64,000 nucleotides of DNA, from NCBI GenBank assembly GCA_003255065.1, contig QAOA01002492.1, forward strand, positions 111,828-175,827. Reading direction: 5' to 3'. Numbering within the stretch: position 1 is the stretch's first letter; every line of letters begins with the position of its first letter. Below, in pieces: positions 35,141 through 45,849 of this stretch. The DNA is from Cercis canadensis. Lineage: Eukaryota > Streptophyta > Magnoliopsida > Fabales > Fabaceae. A model generated the notes under the pieces. The model did no database searches. It was not told the origin of the DNA and worked only from the letters and a program-made list of their open reading frames with translations. The translations under genes and the position numbers were made by a program.

Positions 35141-36060
35141 ATCATGTACGCTGCATTAGACTGTATGAGTGAACATGAAATATTAAATCATACAAATAAA
35201 ATTCTCATGGCAGTTTATGCTTTTAGAGTCAAAATTCCTTTAGCAGATTTAAGAAATATTCTTAGAATTATCACTAGTGGTTTCATATGACAACTAAGAG
35301 GTTGAAGTTGGTGGGATAATTATCTCACTAAAGATCAAATGTTAGAAATAGAGAATTCAATAGATCCTGAAACTAATAATTTAAGTAGTATAGAATCCTA
35401 ATTTATGCTATCACTAAACATTTCATAGGTGAACCTCAAAACTTTCAAGAAAAATCTTTAGAAATCTTAGCCAACTTAATATGTAAAAAACTTTCAGACT
35501 TATGATGGTACAATGATGTATTTTTCTTAAAAGTATTCTTAAGAAATGATTGCAACATAGCTTATTGGAAAGAAAAGTTCATATGTGGACTTTCAAAGCT
35601 ATTTGCAGAAAAAGTCAAAGAAAGATTAAGAAATTATGGTACAAACCAAGGTTTATCATTAACACAAGTTTATGAAACTTCTTCATATGATCAGTTATCA
35701 ATCAAAAAATAATGGTTCAGTGTAATGATATAAAATTAAAAAATAAGATTCAAAAAGATAGTCATAAGAGAAAAGATGAAATAGGTAATATTTGTAATCA
35801 AATGAGTTTTGATAATAAGTTGATTCCTCCCTCTTCAAGAAATAGGAAAAAATGTAAAACCCTTAGGAAAGAATATAGGAATAAAAAATATAGTAAGAAT
35901 AGAAAATACTATGATAAAGGTGAATCAAGCAAACCTTCAAAGAATCAAAATAAAACTCATAAAAGTTCTGAGTCTAAAAAATAGTACAAAGGTTCAATCT
36001 GTTATAAGTGTGGTCAAATAGGATATTATAAGAATAATTGTCCAATGAAAAAAAAAAGAT
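35141..36060 (+). pseudogene. V1 coat-protein region with CCHC zinc finger
   Basis: Broken frames run from a YAALDCMSEHEILNHT-like segment at about 35143 to a Lys-rich region (35712-35984) and then a CCHC knuckle, CYKCGQIGYYKNNCP, at about 36000. A basic region followed by a single zinc finger is the usual C-terminus of caulimovirid coat proteins and binds nucleic acid. Many stops are present, including one just before the knuckle. Confidence 0.65.
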
Positions 36061-37105
36061 AAATTCATCAAATATTAGTGAAAAATTAAGTAAATTATTT
36101 ATCAATAGTGTTTCAGACTCAGAAAATGAATTTGGAAAAAGTTCTTCAGAACAAAATTCTGAAGAATATCAAATAAAAAATATCTATGAAATTCAAGAAA
36201 AATTATCTGCTTCAAAATCATCTAAATCTGCAACAAATGAAACTTGTATCAAAAATTGTAAAGATCTAAATTGTATTGAAAATTGCAAGTCAATAAATAT
36301 TATTTCATCATAAGCTAATTTTTTATTAGATATCATAGAAAAGATAGAGGATGATGAAATCAAAAAGTAATATCTTTTAAAATTAAAAGATATAATAGAT
36401 AAAGAAAAACCTAGTATTCATGATATCAAACCTATAAGGCTTAATGATATACTTTCAAAAATGAATTCAAAACAATAAGTAGTTTTTGTCAAAGATCTTC
36501 AAAATGAAATTAGAGAAGTTAAAGAAGAAATATGACAATTAAAGCAAAATCAAAGTCAAATAGAACTAGAGTTACTTAATTTATCATTAAAAAATCACAT
36601 AAATAGTCAAGAGTCTAGTCAAAAAGATAAGGATGAAGATATTGCACAATTTTCAGATCTTCATGAAACTTATTTGAATATTATTAGTAAGATTCAAATT
36701 CAAAAATAGTATTGTAAAATATCATTAATCATTAATAATGAATATCATAAAGATTTTATTGTTCTAGCAAACTCAAGAGCATATATGAATTATATTCAAG
36801 AAAGATTAATTCTTTCTAAGTATTATGGAAAGACATTAGAATCTTTATCTAGTGCAAATGGTTCAAAACTTCAAATAGGTTATAAGTTAACCAAGACTCA
36901 TATTTACAATAAAGGAATTTGTTTTAAAAATATTTTTATTTTAGTCAAAAATATTTCAACACCAGTCATATTAAAAACTCATTTCCTTACTCCAATTTAT
37001 CATGTTCATGCAACCTCTCAAGGAATACATACTACTCAAGGAGGTAAAGAAATCATATTTGAATTCTTTACCTCGATGAAAGACAAAGATGTTAATGAAA
37101 TTTAA
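36061..37105 (+). pseudogene. V1 spacer and aspartic protease, catalytic site lost
   Basis: An acidic Ser-rich, Lys-rich linker (36061-36700) leads to a pepsin-like retroviral protease domain: about 36760-37100, with SANGSKLQIGYKL and CFKNIFILVKN-type blocks. At the active-site position the sequence reads N-S-R-A rather than D-[ST]-G-A, so the catalytic Asp and Gly are both gone. Stops interrupt the linker several times. Confidence 0.65.
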
Positions 37106-37249
37106 AATAGTTCAGTATTTGTTATCAATATGATAATGAAAAAACAAAAATAAATTTAATATTTAAATCAAGAAGTTCATTACAAAAGGATAGAATAACA
37201 AACTCAAAATCATTAGGTAATAGAAAAATTAGAGAAAATTAAAAATGAA

Positions 37250-37744
37250 GTTTGTTAAGATCTTTCAAATGCTTTTTGACAAAGGAAAAAACATATAGTA
37301 GAATTACCATATGAAAAAGATTTTCATGAAAGTAAGATTCCTACAAAAGAAAGACCTATACAAATGAATAAAGAATTATTAGAAATCTACAAAAAAGAGA
37401 TTCAAGAATTAATAGACTAAAAGTTCATTAAACCAAGCAAATCTCCTTAGAGCTGTGCAACTTTTTATGTCAATAAACAAGTTGAACAAGAAAGATGAGT
37501 ACTCAGGTTAGTCATAAATTATAAGTCTCTCAATAAAGTTCTTTAATGGATTAGGTATCCAATACCTAACAAAAAAGATTTAATTAGTCGTTTATATAAT
37601 GTATCTGTATTTTCAAAATTTGATATGAAATTAGGTTTTTGGCAAATTCAAATTTAATAAAAAAGATAGATATAAAACTGTTTTTACAGTTTCATACTAT
37701 GAATTGAATGAAATTCTATATGAGTTTTCAAATATTAAATTATT
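37250..37744 (+). pseudogene. V1 reverse transcriptase N-terminal part, truncated
   Basis: Frames give the fingers/palm start of a caulimovirid RT, including a LVINYKSLN-like block and the motif A region SKFDMKLGFWQIQI near 37615-37655. The sequence then ends at the single N (37745). The later YxDD box and RNase H are absent. Several TAG/TAA stops are scattered through it. Confidence 0.7.
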
Positions 37745-37788
37745 NAATTGAATGAAATGCTATATGAGTTTTCAAATATTAAATTATT
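37702..37788. repeat. Direct duplication flanking single N at 37745
   Basis: 37702-37744 and 37746-37788 are 43-base copies with one T/G difference. The loss of the rest of RT occurs at this joint, so a larger collapse or omission during assembly is possible. Confidence 0.8.
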
Positions 37789-37837
37789 ATTGTCTATACT
37801 AATAAAATTAGTTTTGCAGATGAATCCTTAACAACCA

Positions 37838-38990
37838 TTGATGTTCTGCGGCAATAAAGTTTTACCTGTTTGGCCTAGACATTCTAATTTACATTATAGA
37901 GGTAACTTAGTAAACTTATCTGACTATGAAATAGTAATGCTAGATGTTATCTGGAACATTAATAACCTCAATAATAAATTAGTAATTCTAGAAATAGTAG
38001 CAAATTATTTCCGTTATTTTCATGAAAAATATAACCACAAAGTTTGTCCTACTTGTAGCACAACAGATGATTTCATAAATGATCTTATCTACAAAAATTC
38101 TGATTTAATTCAAGAGCAGGATTCTCTCAAAAGACAAGTAGAAGTCCTATCAGCCACACTGACTCACAGTGGAATATCACCATCATCCCCACTGGATGAT
38201 GATGACAAATTCAAAAATCTTGATTATATGGAAGATAGAATTTTAGCCCCACTAGCTAAAGAAAAAGGTGAAACTAGTAAAAGTGATACTAGAACCTTAG
38301 CCTCACTGGCTAAAGAGAAGAGTGAAATAAATGAGAGTGTACTAGCTAAAGGTACTTCTTTAACCCTATTGGTTAAAGAAGAACTATTAGGTGAAGAATA
38401 TAAAGAAAAGAGAAAGTCAATAGCTTTCTTCTTTACTCATAGTACCCTCAATCAGTTACTAAATATTGATTGCAGAGAACTCATTCTCCAAAAACTTCAA
38501 AGTTCTGAAATCCAAAGACAAAAGTTTATTTAAAAAACTTTAGCAGAAATAGCATGTGATAATAAACTCATACTAGGAATTAACTAGACATGGGAATGTT
38601 ATCATGGTTTCACTAAAAATGAATGTCTTAAACAAGACCCATTATGTCAAGAAATTCCCTTTTCAATGTCAGACTGTAAAAGTCACCTTACATATAGTAT
38701 TTGTAGAGCCTCTTTAGATATTTCCCTTTATCGACCAATTACAACCCATTTCAAAGGAGAACAAATAGTTTTAACCCCTAAAATACTTTTAGATTATGGA
38801 TACCTCCGCCATGTCGTTATTTTAGACCCTGACTAATCAGATGAGTTTAGAAGAAAATTATCCCATAGTATCATCAATTATGTTGGTACCTTTCCTCTAA
38901 AAGATATATTGAATTAATCATTCAAAACAAAGCCCCATAATAGATTAAAGGAATTTGTTACCCTGCTCAACACAAAATCTTGATAAAAAA
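37838..38990 (+). pseudogene. V1 second ORF, unknown function
   Basis: An open frame 37838-38533 (231 codons) continues after stops to about 38990. It contains a Cys pair (KVCPTC), a predicted coiled coil (about residues 75-105), imperfect repeats of LA(P/S)LAKEK(G/S)E separated by acidic stretches, and then a KEELLGEEYKEKRK segment. Its place after the RT and before the promoter fits the second ORF of florendovirus-like genomes, whose role is not established. I do not recognise a catalytic motif. Confidence 0.5.
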
Positions 38991-39640
38991 ACACATGAAA
39001 AAAAAAATCATATCTCATTATCTCAAAATACCCTTGGCCTTATTATAATTTTACCTGACGAAAGCAAATTAGGCACTAGAGAGTCAGAACAATTGCAAAA
39101 GACTTTTCCCTAAAATACCAAAACCTTGTTGCAAAAAATAGATATAAAAAACTCTACTCAGATCTATCTATTTCAAAGATCCCTTTCACTATTAGGATAG
39201 ACTTCGAACAATTAATTTATCATTATATTCAAAGGAAGCATGAAGATGACTTAGAAGAAATACATATCCTGTATAAAAATGTAGTTGAAGATGACAGACT
39301 AGATTACAGGAACAATATGCATGATGAAGAATATCATAATATTATAAATCAAATGGAATCATGAACTAGTCACCCAAAGGCTGCCGTTCATGTGTAGTGA
39401 TTCCAAATTTCTCCATATTCTGACAACAATCACATGCTACAGGTCAACATTTCAAAAGCATTCATTATGAAGACTTTTCAACAACAAAACAAAAGTTGGC
39501 ATAGTCAGTTTCAAGCTAGAAGATTCAAGAAGTCATGACAGAATCTCTGACAAAGATATTTCCACTTTTTTTAGAGAAGTGACTCCAGAATTAACAGATC
39601 ATGAAGTCCGATGGATTCTAACACCTTTGAAGTTCGTCTC
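38991..39640 (+). other. V1 region between second ORF and promoter
   Basis: Broken coding-like sequence to about 39360 (a segment YHYIQRKHEDDLEEIHILYKN and following acidic residues) belongs to the tail of the second ORF. From about 39400 it is non-coding and leads into the promoter. Confidence 0.4.
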
Positions 39641-40050
39641 TCAAGACTATAAAAAGCCACTCTCAAGATAGAAGAAAGCAGGTTTTGAAAGCTAGAGATT
39701 TCAAGGTTCCAAAGTTAGAAATTAGAAACCTTTCATTAGCCTTCAAAGTTCCTCTCCTCTTTATGTATTCAAACTTTGTTTGTACTTGATTTCAAAGCAA
39801 GTTTCAAGACTGTAAAAGAACTTCAAAAGTTGTAAGTTTTATCTTGTTCAATATCAAGTTTTATTTCAAAAAATTTGCATTCATTATCCCTTTCCTGCTT
39901 TTCTGGAGAACTACCGCCAGACTAACTCCCCTTTTATGATATTCATAATCATTTTCTTGCTTTTCTGGAGGACTATTGCTAGACTAGCTTCCCTTTTATT
40001 TAAAAATACTAATCATTTTACTATTCATGTATTGTTCAAGGTACTTCTTT
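39641..40050 (+). promoter_or_regulatory. V1 viral promoter and leader
   Basis: A TATA box TATAAAA at 39648-39654 is followed by a purine-rich transcribed leader. The section 39760-40020 recurs in inverted orientation at 42860-42590, where it leads to a tRNA-Met primer site, which supports its identity as the pregenomic RNA leader. The leader contains two similar TTTCTGGAG(A/G)ACTA...CTAGACTA(A/G)CTcCCTTTTAT blocks about 70 bases apart. Confidence 0.6.
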
Positions 40051-40056
40051 GATATA

Positions 40057-40410
40057 TTCTAGAAATAATAACTTCTCTACTATTACTATCATCTTGATTA
40101 TCTATTGAATAGTCATGTTCTTTAATATTTGAACTAGAAGGTTCATATAGGCTAGACAACAATTTTTTAATCAACTTTCACATTATAATTTATCTTAACT
40201 CTAATCCAATTAATTATCTCTCTTGGACTAATCGGGACCACCACGCTGACCAACAGTTTCAGTGCCTCCCTAAGACTTACTACATGGACCACGTTTTTCG
40301 GCTAACCAACGCTAAGTCAAGAAAGACTCTTAATCTTCTTAAAGTCTTGATATCTTATAAAGTCTTAGACTTTAAAGATCTATGTCCAACTTAGTGAACT
40401 TCTAAATCAA
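40057..40410 (-). repeat. Duplicated viral segment D1
   Basis: About 350 bases matching 41600-41950 plus the tip at 41396-41410 (segment D2) in the same orientation. D1 lacks the MITE and reads AGAAATAATAAC continuously at 40061-40072. It lies between the plus-oriented V1 leader and the minus-oriented V2 spacer, at the inversion joint. Confidence 0.8.
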
Positions 40411-40418
40411 ATATTTTT

Positions 40419-41325
40419 TTACAGTAATCTCTTATAAAATCTTCTTGAAGGGTTATCCTTGTCAGGACCATTTGTCATTTTGAATAGTGAGACTACTACA
40501 TCTTCATTATGAATATTTTTTACAATAATCTCTTCTAAAGGAGGATGGACTGAAGTAATAGTCGTATTTGATGAAGTTTTCCAAGTTTGACTTATCCTAG
40601 TACTTGTATTAATAGTCTTGGACTTTGAATAAAGATAAAATTTATCATGTCTTTCAGCATAATCTTCAAACCATTCAAAGAAAGGCATATTGATTTTCAT
40701 GATATTTAATTCATGATAATAAAATATTTTGAGTGTATTTGTTGTATATTTATCCAATCTTTTGAAATACCAATCTCTTTTCTCTTTATTAGAATCTTTC
40801 ATGAATTCTTCTCTAATATATTCTTTATCTGTTTGGAATTCTTTTGATATGACATTAAGTTGACTATGGAAATTTGACCTAGTTGGAGATATATTTGGTG
40901 AGTTTGAATTTTGAGTTTCTTGGTAAACAGATTTTGGAATTACATGTTTAAAGTTTATTCTTGATGAATTTATGGAAGAGAAATCTACTGATCTCTTAGC
41001 AGAACTATAATGAGTTGATGTTTCATATATTGTAGAATTTGATCGACTGAACTTAAGAGTAACATTCCCTGAAGGAGATGTTATAATATGATTTAATTCT
41101 AGAATTTCTTGAGTTCTAAGAGGGACAACATCTTCTAATTCTCATTCATCTTCGTATGAAATTTCATAATGTCTTAACCTTTTAGGGGTTATTGATTGAG
41201 AATTTTGAGTGTTGACTTCTATTATTAAAGTTTCATCTTTTAGAGATTGTTTAATACAACCTATATTGATTTTTTGACTAATATTGTTTGTTATGTTGTT
41301 TTGATAATATAATTTTGAAATATGT
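40419..41325 (-). pseudogene. V2 polyprotein segment (movement C-part and spacer)
   Basis: Minus-strand counterpart of 33249-34138, with a 127-codon open frame (40802-40419) carrying the WYFKR...MPFFEWFEDYAERHD-type block. It differs from V1 by scattered substitutions and has its own stops. The 41100-41165 part retains about ten bases lost in V1 near 33425. It ends at 40419, where D1 begins. Confidence 0.65.
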
Positions 41326-41395
41326 CAAAACTACCTTTTTGATAAACTTCTTTTTATGAAATTTTTGGAATAGTTCAATTTTGTAAGTTTTGCTC

Positions 41396-41950
41396 TATTC
41401 TAGAAATAATGGGCCTGTTTGAAATCTGTTTTTAAAAACAATTTTTTGTTTTTGAAAACAAAAAAAAAAAACTTGTTTGGCAAAACTGTTTTTAAAAATT
41501 TATTCTCACAAAACTGTTTTAAAAACAAGAAAACAAGAACAAGAAATAGCTGTTTTTAAAAATAAAAAAAAAAAAATCAAAACACTTTCAAACACACCCA
41601 ATAACTTCTCTACTATTACTATCATCTTGATTATCTGTTGAATATTCATGTTTTTCAATATTTTAACTGGAAGGTTCATATCGGCTAGACAACAATATTT
41701 TAATCATCCTTGACATGATAATTTATCTTAACTCTAATCCAATTAATTATCTCTCTTAGACTCACCAGGACCACTACACTGACTAACGGTTTCACTGCCT
41801 CCCCAGGACTTACTACCGGGACCATGTTTTCCAGCTGACCAATGCTAAGTCAAGAAAGACTCTTAATCTTTTTAAAGTCTTGATATCTTATAAAGTCTTA
41901 GACTTTAAAGATCTATGACCAACTGAGTGAACTTCTAAATCAAATATTTG
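41396..41950 (-). repeat. Viral segment D2, with MITE inside
   Basis: The same sequence as D1 (40057-40410) interrupted by the MITE. In V2 it lies between the polyprotein start (about 42350-41960) and the spacer part (41325), so this is the native position and D1 is the extra copy. Confidence 0.75.
41411..41599. mobile_element. 189-bp MITE, Harbinger-like
   Basis: Ends are inverted: GGGCCTGTTTGAAA on the left and the complement of GGGTGTGTTTGAAA on the right. The interior is A/T-rich with GTTTTTAAAAA motifs and some self-complementarity. AAT is duplicated at 41408-41410 and 41600-41602, and the D1 copy at 40061-40072 shows the empty site. A 3-bp duplication and GGGCCTGTTTG-type ends fit PIF/Harbinger MITEs, although the usual TWA target is not matched. 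Confidence 0.8.
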
Positions 41951-42134
41951 AACAATGGCTAATCAGCTAGATAAGAAAGCTTCTTAAACTTATTTGTTGC
42001 AGTCTTTTGATATTGTTCAATTAATATTTGATTATAAGGCTTAATATTTCTAAGGTAATTAGCTCTATCGCTATAGCACCAATAAGCAAGTTTTTTATTT
42101 TCAATGTAAGGACCATAATATCTTGGCATCTTAC

Positions 42135-42347
42135 TTAGACAGCTAAGTATGAAATTCTTCTTGATCTTAATGTTATTTGATATTGAAGAATATATACATA
42201 ATAAGGGTCTAAAGTTTGAACAAGTTCTTTATCTTGAAGAATACTCCTAAAATGTCTAATTGTGGCTTGATCTTCTAAGAAAGCATAACCATTATATCTA
42301 TTGGCTCTATAACTAAACCACCTAACCATTATAATAAAGGCATACAC
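42135..42347 (-). pseudogene. V2 polyprotein N-terminus
   Basis: A 70-codon minus-strand frame, from an ATG about 55 bases after the primer site, contains AFLEDQATIRHFRSIL, LVQTLDPYYVYILQ and RSRRISYLA-type segments. Similar coding sequence continues in other frames to about 41960, so a frameshift ends the open frame. From its position it should be the start of the movement-protein domain; that assignment is inference. Confidence 0.55.
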
Positions 42348-42399
42348 CTATGATAAAGTCATACACCGTATATCCCCACCTAATTTAATAGGCTACAGG

Positions 42400-42411
42400 C
42401 TTTGATACCAT
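42400..42411 (-). other. tRNA-Met primer-binding site of V2
   Basis: The minus strand reads TGGTATCAAAGC, one mismatch from the TGGTATCAGAGC complement of initiator tRNA-Met used by caulimovirids. It lies between the leader and the first coding region in the V2 orientation. Confidence 0.75.
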
Positions 42412-42589
42412 TCGTATACAAGATCGTCTCAATTTTGACTAATTAAGAAAAGGAAAGCAAGTATTAATTAATTAGTCAACAAAACTTTAATGAAATGGTG
42501 CAGAAACTTATGAAGCATGCAAATCATTTAAAAGTTTAGCATGAATAGTACATAAATAGTAATTTTAAACAGTCAAATGAATAATATTT

Positions 42590-42905
42590 TTAAATAAAAG
42601 GAAAGTTAGTCTAGTGATAGTCCTCCAGAAAAGTAGGAAAGGGATTATGAATATCATGAAAGGGGAGCTAATATGGCGGTAGTCTTCCAGAAAAGCAAGA
42701 AATGGATGATGAATGAAAATTCTTGAAATAAATCTTGATATTGAACAAGATAAAACTTACGACTTTTGAAGTTCTTTTACAGTCTTGAAACTTGCTTTGA
42801 AATCAAGTACAAACAAAGTTTGAATACATAAGGAGTGGAGGAACTTTGAAGGTTTTGAAAGCTAGAGATTTCAAGGTTCCTTAGAAGTTAGAAACCTTTC
42901 ATATA
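42590..42905. other. V2 leader with fold-back joint at about 42858
   Basis: 42857 down to 42590 is the inverted equivalent of the V1 leader. At about 42858 the orientation flips: the next about 48 bases (TTTTGAAAGCTAG to CCTTTCAT) match V1 39685-39745 in the plus direction. The locus then ends in ATATATAT. The flip brings two leader pieces together head to head. Confidence 0.7.
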
Positions 42906-43111
42906 TATATATCATACTCTTTCACCAAAAAAAAGGACATAAATCCCACCTATATGAAATATTAATATCACTTCCAAAATAAATACAATTACAAGGGATA
43001 TTACTAAGTCATATTAATTAGTCCTTTCACAACAAAAAATAGTCAAGGGATATCACCTATTCATTCTAATATATCCCTTCCTTAACATAGTCTCTTCATG
43101 ATAATTCTTAT
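42906..43111. other. Short AT-rich stretch between virus and element D
   Basis: No coding or repeat structure recognised. It does not continue the FAR1 pseudogene that lies on the other side of the viral locus. Confidence 0.4.
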
Positions 43112-44297
43112 TGATGTGATAAAACCGAGCGCAATTGTACATTATCATCTTACAAGTAATATAATGATAAGTTGAGTATCATCCCACGATGACTATGACT
43201 ACTAAGTACCAAAATTGAGTCAATCCCAATTTTATCTAGACAACGGAGATTAAATGTCAAGCAATAATTTAAAGACAAAAATACAAAACAGATAGAAATT
43301 TGGATGAGAAAGATCTAGGATTTTCGATTTCACCATAACTAATCTAGGTTTTCTTCATTAAATTCTTAATCTAGATTTATCTTTCTAATTGCTAACCGAG
43401 ATTGTCTAAATTATTCATTAGCATCTCCCAAGATCTAATGAAAATATTCCTAAGTTATAAACCTACTATATTCCTATGTGAATTACGAATAACTAGAAAA
43501 TTCTTTCAATTCTATGGATCTCTTTAATTGACTACACATGCAATTGAGGTATATTCTTATCCCACATGCAACCTATGGTATCTATCTCAATGAACTAGAT
43601 ACACAAATCTCATTTTGGTCTCATTGTGATTAACCTAACACCTAATTGGTAATTAAACATTTAGAAGCTGAGAATTAATGATGAAATCCACTTCTTGGAA
43701 CTTGATCTTCCGTTTCTTCTTGCCTCTTGTTTAAAAACATATAGAACCCTAATTTAGATTCTAAAATACTTATTTATATGACCTAAGAAATTTAAAAAAA
43801 AAATAACAAAGAAATCCTAGTGAAAATAGGAAGTCTGGAAGTCAAATTCCAAGTTGACCCTTGAATGGCTGCTGCGTTGGAGATGGGCACTGCAGCCTTG
43901 AGGTTGCTGTTTGATGATTCACGATTTCCCTTCATCTGGCGCTACGGCGTTGGAGATGCTGTTTTGTGCTGGATTTTCTTTGACAAAGAGGGCTGCAACG
44001 CTGAAAATCAAGGCTGTGACGTTGGCATCTCTGCCTTGTTTTCACTTTTCCTTCATAAATGGGGGCTGCAGTGCAGGGATTGGGAGCTGCAGCCCTGAGC
44101 TTGCTGCCTCCAATTTTAGGTGACCAAAATTTGTCCCTTTTTGACGTCAAAACACGCTTAATAGACTTCCAATCATTCATAAATTGAAAACCTACAAAAT
44201 AAACATGAAAACACATAAATTAAACCTAAAACACCCTAGAACAATCAATTAACAAGCTTGATTAATACAATATAAGTGGTATAAAATTGATTTATCA
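43112..44297 (-). repeat. 3' LTR of element D
   Basis: About 1186 bp, complete at both ends (plus-strand TGATGTG...TTTATCA). Contains a 94-codon shadow frame only. The portion 43860-44100 is GC-richer, with several CTGCAG/GCTGC motifs, and is much more diverged from the other LTR than the rest. Confidence 0.8.
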
Positions 44298-45804
44298 AAT
44301 ACCCCAAAACTTGAGATTTTCTAGTCCTCGAGCAAAACAAAGAATTAAATTAATAAAGTTAACAAAACTAAAACACATGAGTGATAACATAAATCTACTA
44401 ACCAAATAGGCCTCAAAGATAACAAATAATCATAGCTTAGAGAAAACTCAACACATCAAGGATATGTAGAATTTCAATTCAAGTGCAAAATTTATCGCAA
44501 TTATAGTTCTTTGAGTGTGTGTGTTTTTAGTCCTTTTCTATACCCTCTTGTAACAAAGATAAGTTTAAACAAACTAGCACATGCAAATTGACTTCAAAAT
44601 GTATGAACTAGAAATTTCCATAGGTTTTCTTTTCATTCCACTCTCCACTAATGTAGGTTACTCACAACATCAAAGATCAATAGGGCTTCATTTAGCTCAT
44701 AATGTATGGTTAAGGATAAGGTATGATAATGGATATTAATAAAGTTCAAATCACCCATAACAACTAACCAATCTAGGACGAAGAGCTCAAACCTTCCAAT
44801 TTAGCTTTCCCACACTTATTTTCAACATTTTTACTCATCATCCAGTTTTGTTTTCTTTCTTTTTCTTTCAATGGTTTGTGCTTCTTTTTCTTTCTTTTCT
44901 TTGACTAAAATGTCTACACCCCCAAACTTATTTTTTATTTAATGATCAACAGGTGTAGCTTTCTACTTTCTTTTCTTCTTTTTTTCATTCAATTCTTTCA
45001 TTTTTTTTTTCATTTACTTTGCTATGCAAAGAAGCAACAAACTAATTTTCTCAACTCCAACCATCATCCCAAATGTCTCTATAGCTCTAAGTATTTTTCC
45101 TTGTATGATCACATGCTATGAGTCAAGGAAAAAACTTGGGAAAAATATTAAAGACTAGTATAAATTTTGGGTGACAAAGAAAATGTTCAATTAGGCTCAG
45201 TGGGGTAAACTAGGGATACAGTAAGCAAATGTTAGCTTGAAAGGCTCAAGCTATCCAAAAATAGCCTAAATCATGCCCCTAATATTGTATACCCTAGAAT
45301 TTTGCCTAAAGTGGTAATCAAGCAAATTCTAGAATCCTATGAAGCCATATGAGGTACTAAGGATGCATAAACTTTCTCCAAATCAAGCACAGAAAATCAA
45401 ATGATCAGGGCTATATGCTCAAAATATCAAGGAATCACAAGCAAAGTGAATACTAACACAAGAATCAAGCACACACACAAACTCAACATACATCATTTTC
45501 TAGGAGCTATGAACAATTAAAATTAATTTTATCATTGGTCCTAGGTTTTCAACTTCTAATTATCACTTAAAACAACACAAACTACGATAAAAACTACTAA
45601 CTAAACAACTAAACAGAAATAAGGGCAAAATAGATAAAATAGATAAATTCAGCAATTTCCACTCCAAACTTAATGATAATATTGTCCTCAATGTTAAGTA
45701 AACAAAAAGAGAAAGTATACAGAACTCCTATGGATAACAAGTGGATCAATGTTCGGTTGGAATAGGAAAGAATGATGAAAATCTTGTCTTTTCGCACATA
45801 AAGC

Positions 45805-45849
<45 letters not shown>

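Larger units (their letters stand above)
33249..42905. mobile_element. Endogenous caulimovirid (pararetrovirus) locus, rearranged
   Basis: Two opposed partial virus copies. V1 (plus, about 33249-40050) has a polyprotein split into movement/spacer, coat, protease and the start of RT, then a second ORF and a promoter/leader. V2 (minus, about 42857 leftward to 40057) has leader, tRNA-Met primer site, polyprotein start, spacer and a duplicated segment. The two share homology in inverted orientation (33249-34130 against 41325-40440; 39760-40020 against 42860-42590). No LTRs are present and no integrase was seen, consistent with Caulimoviridae remains captured by illegitimate recombination. Genus is unsettled; a florendovirus- or petuvirus-like polyprotein layout fits. 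All reading frames are broken. Confidence 0.8.

Noticed and set aside
43865..44216. Overlapping GC-rich frames in the element D LTR
   Set aside because: They lie in an LTR, have no recognisable domain, and the partner LTR does not keep them.
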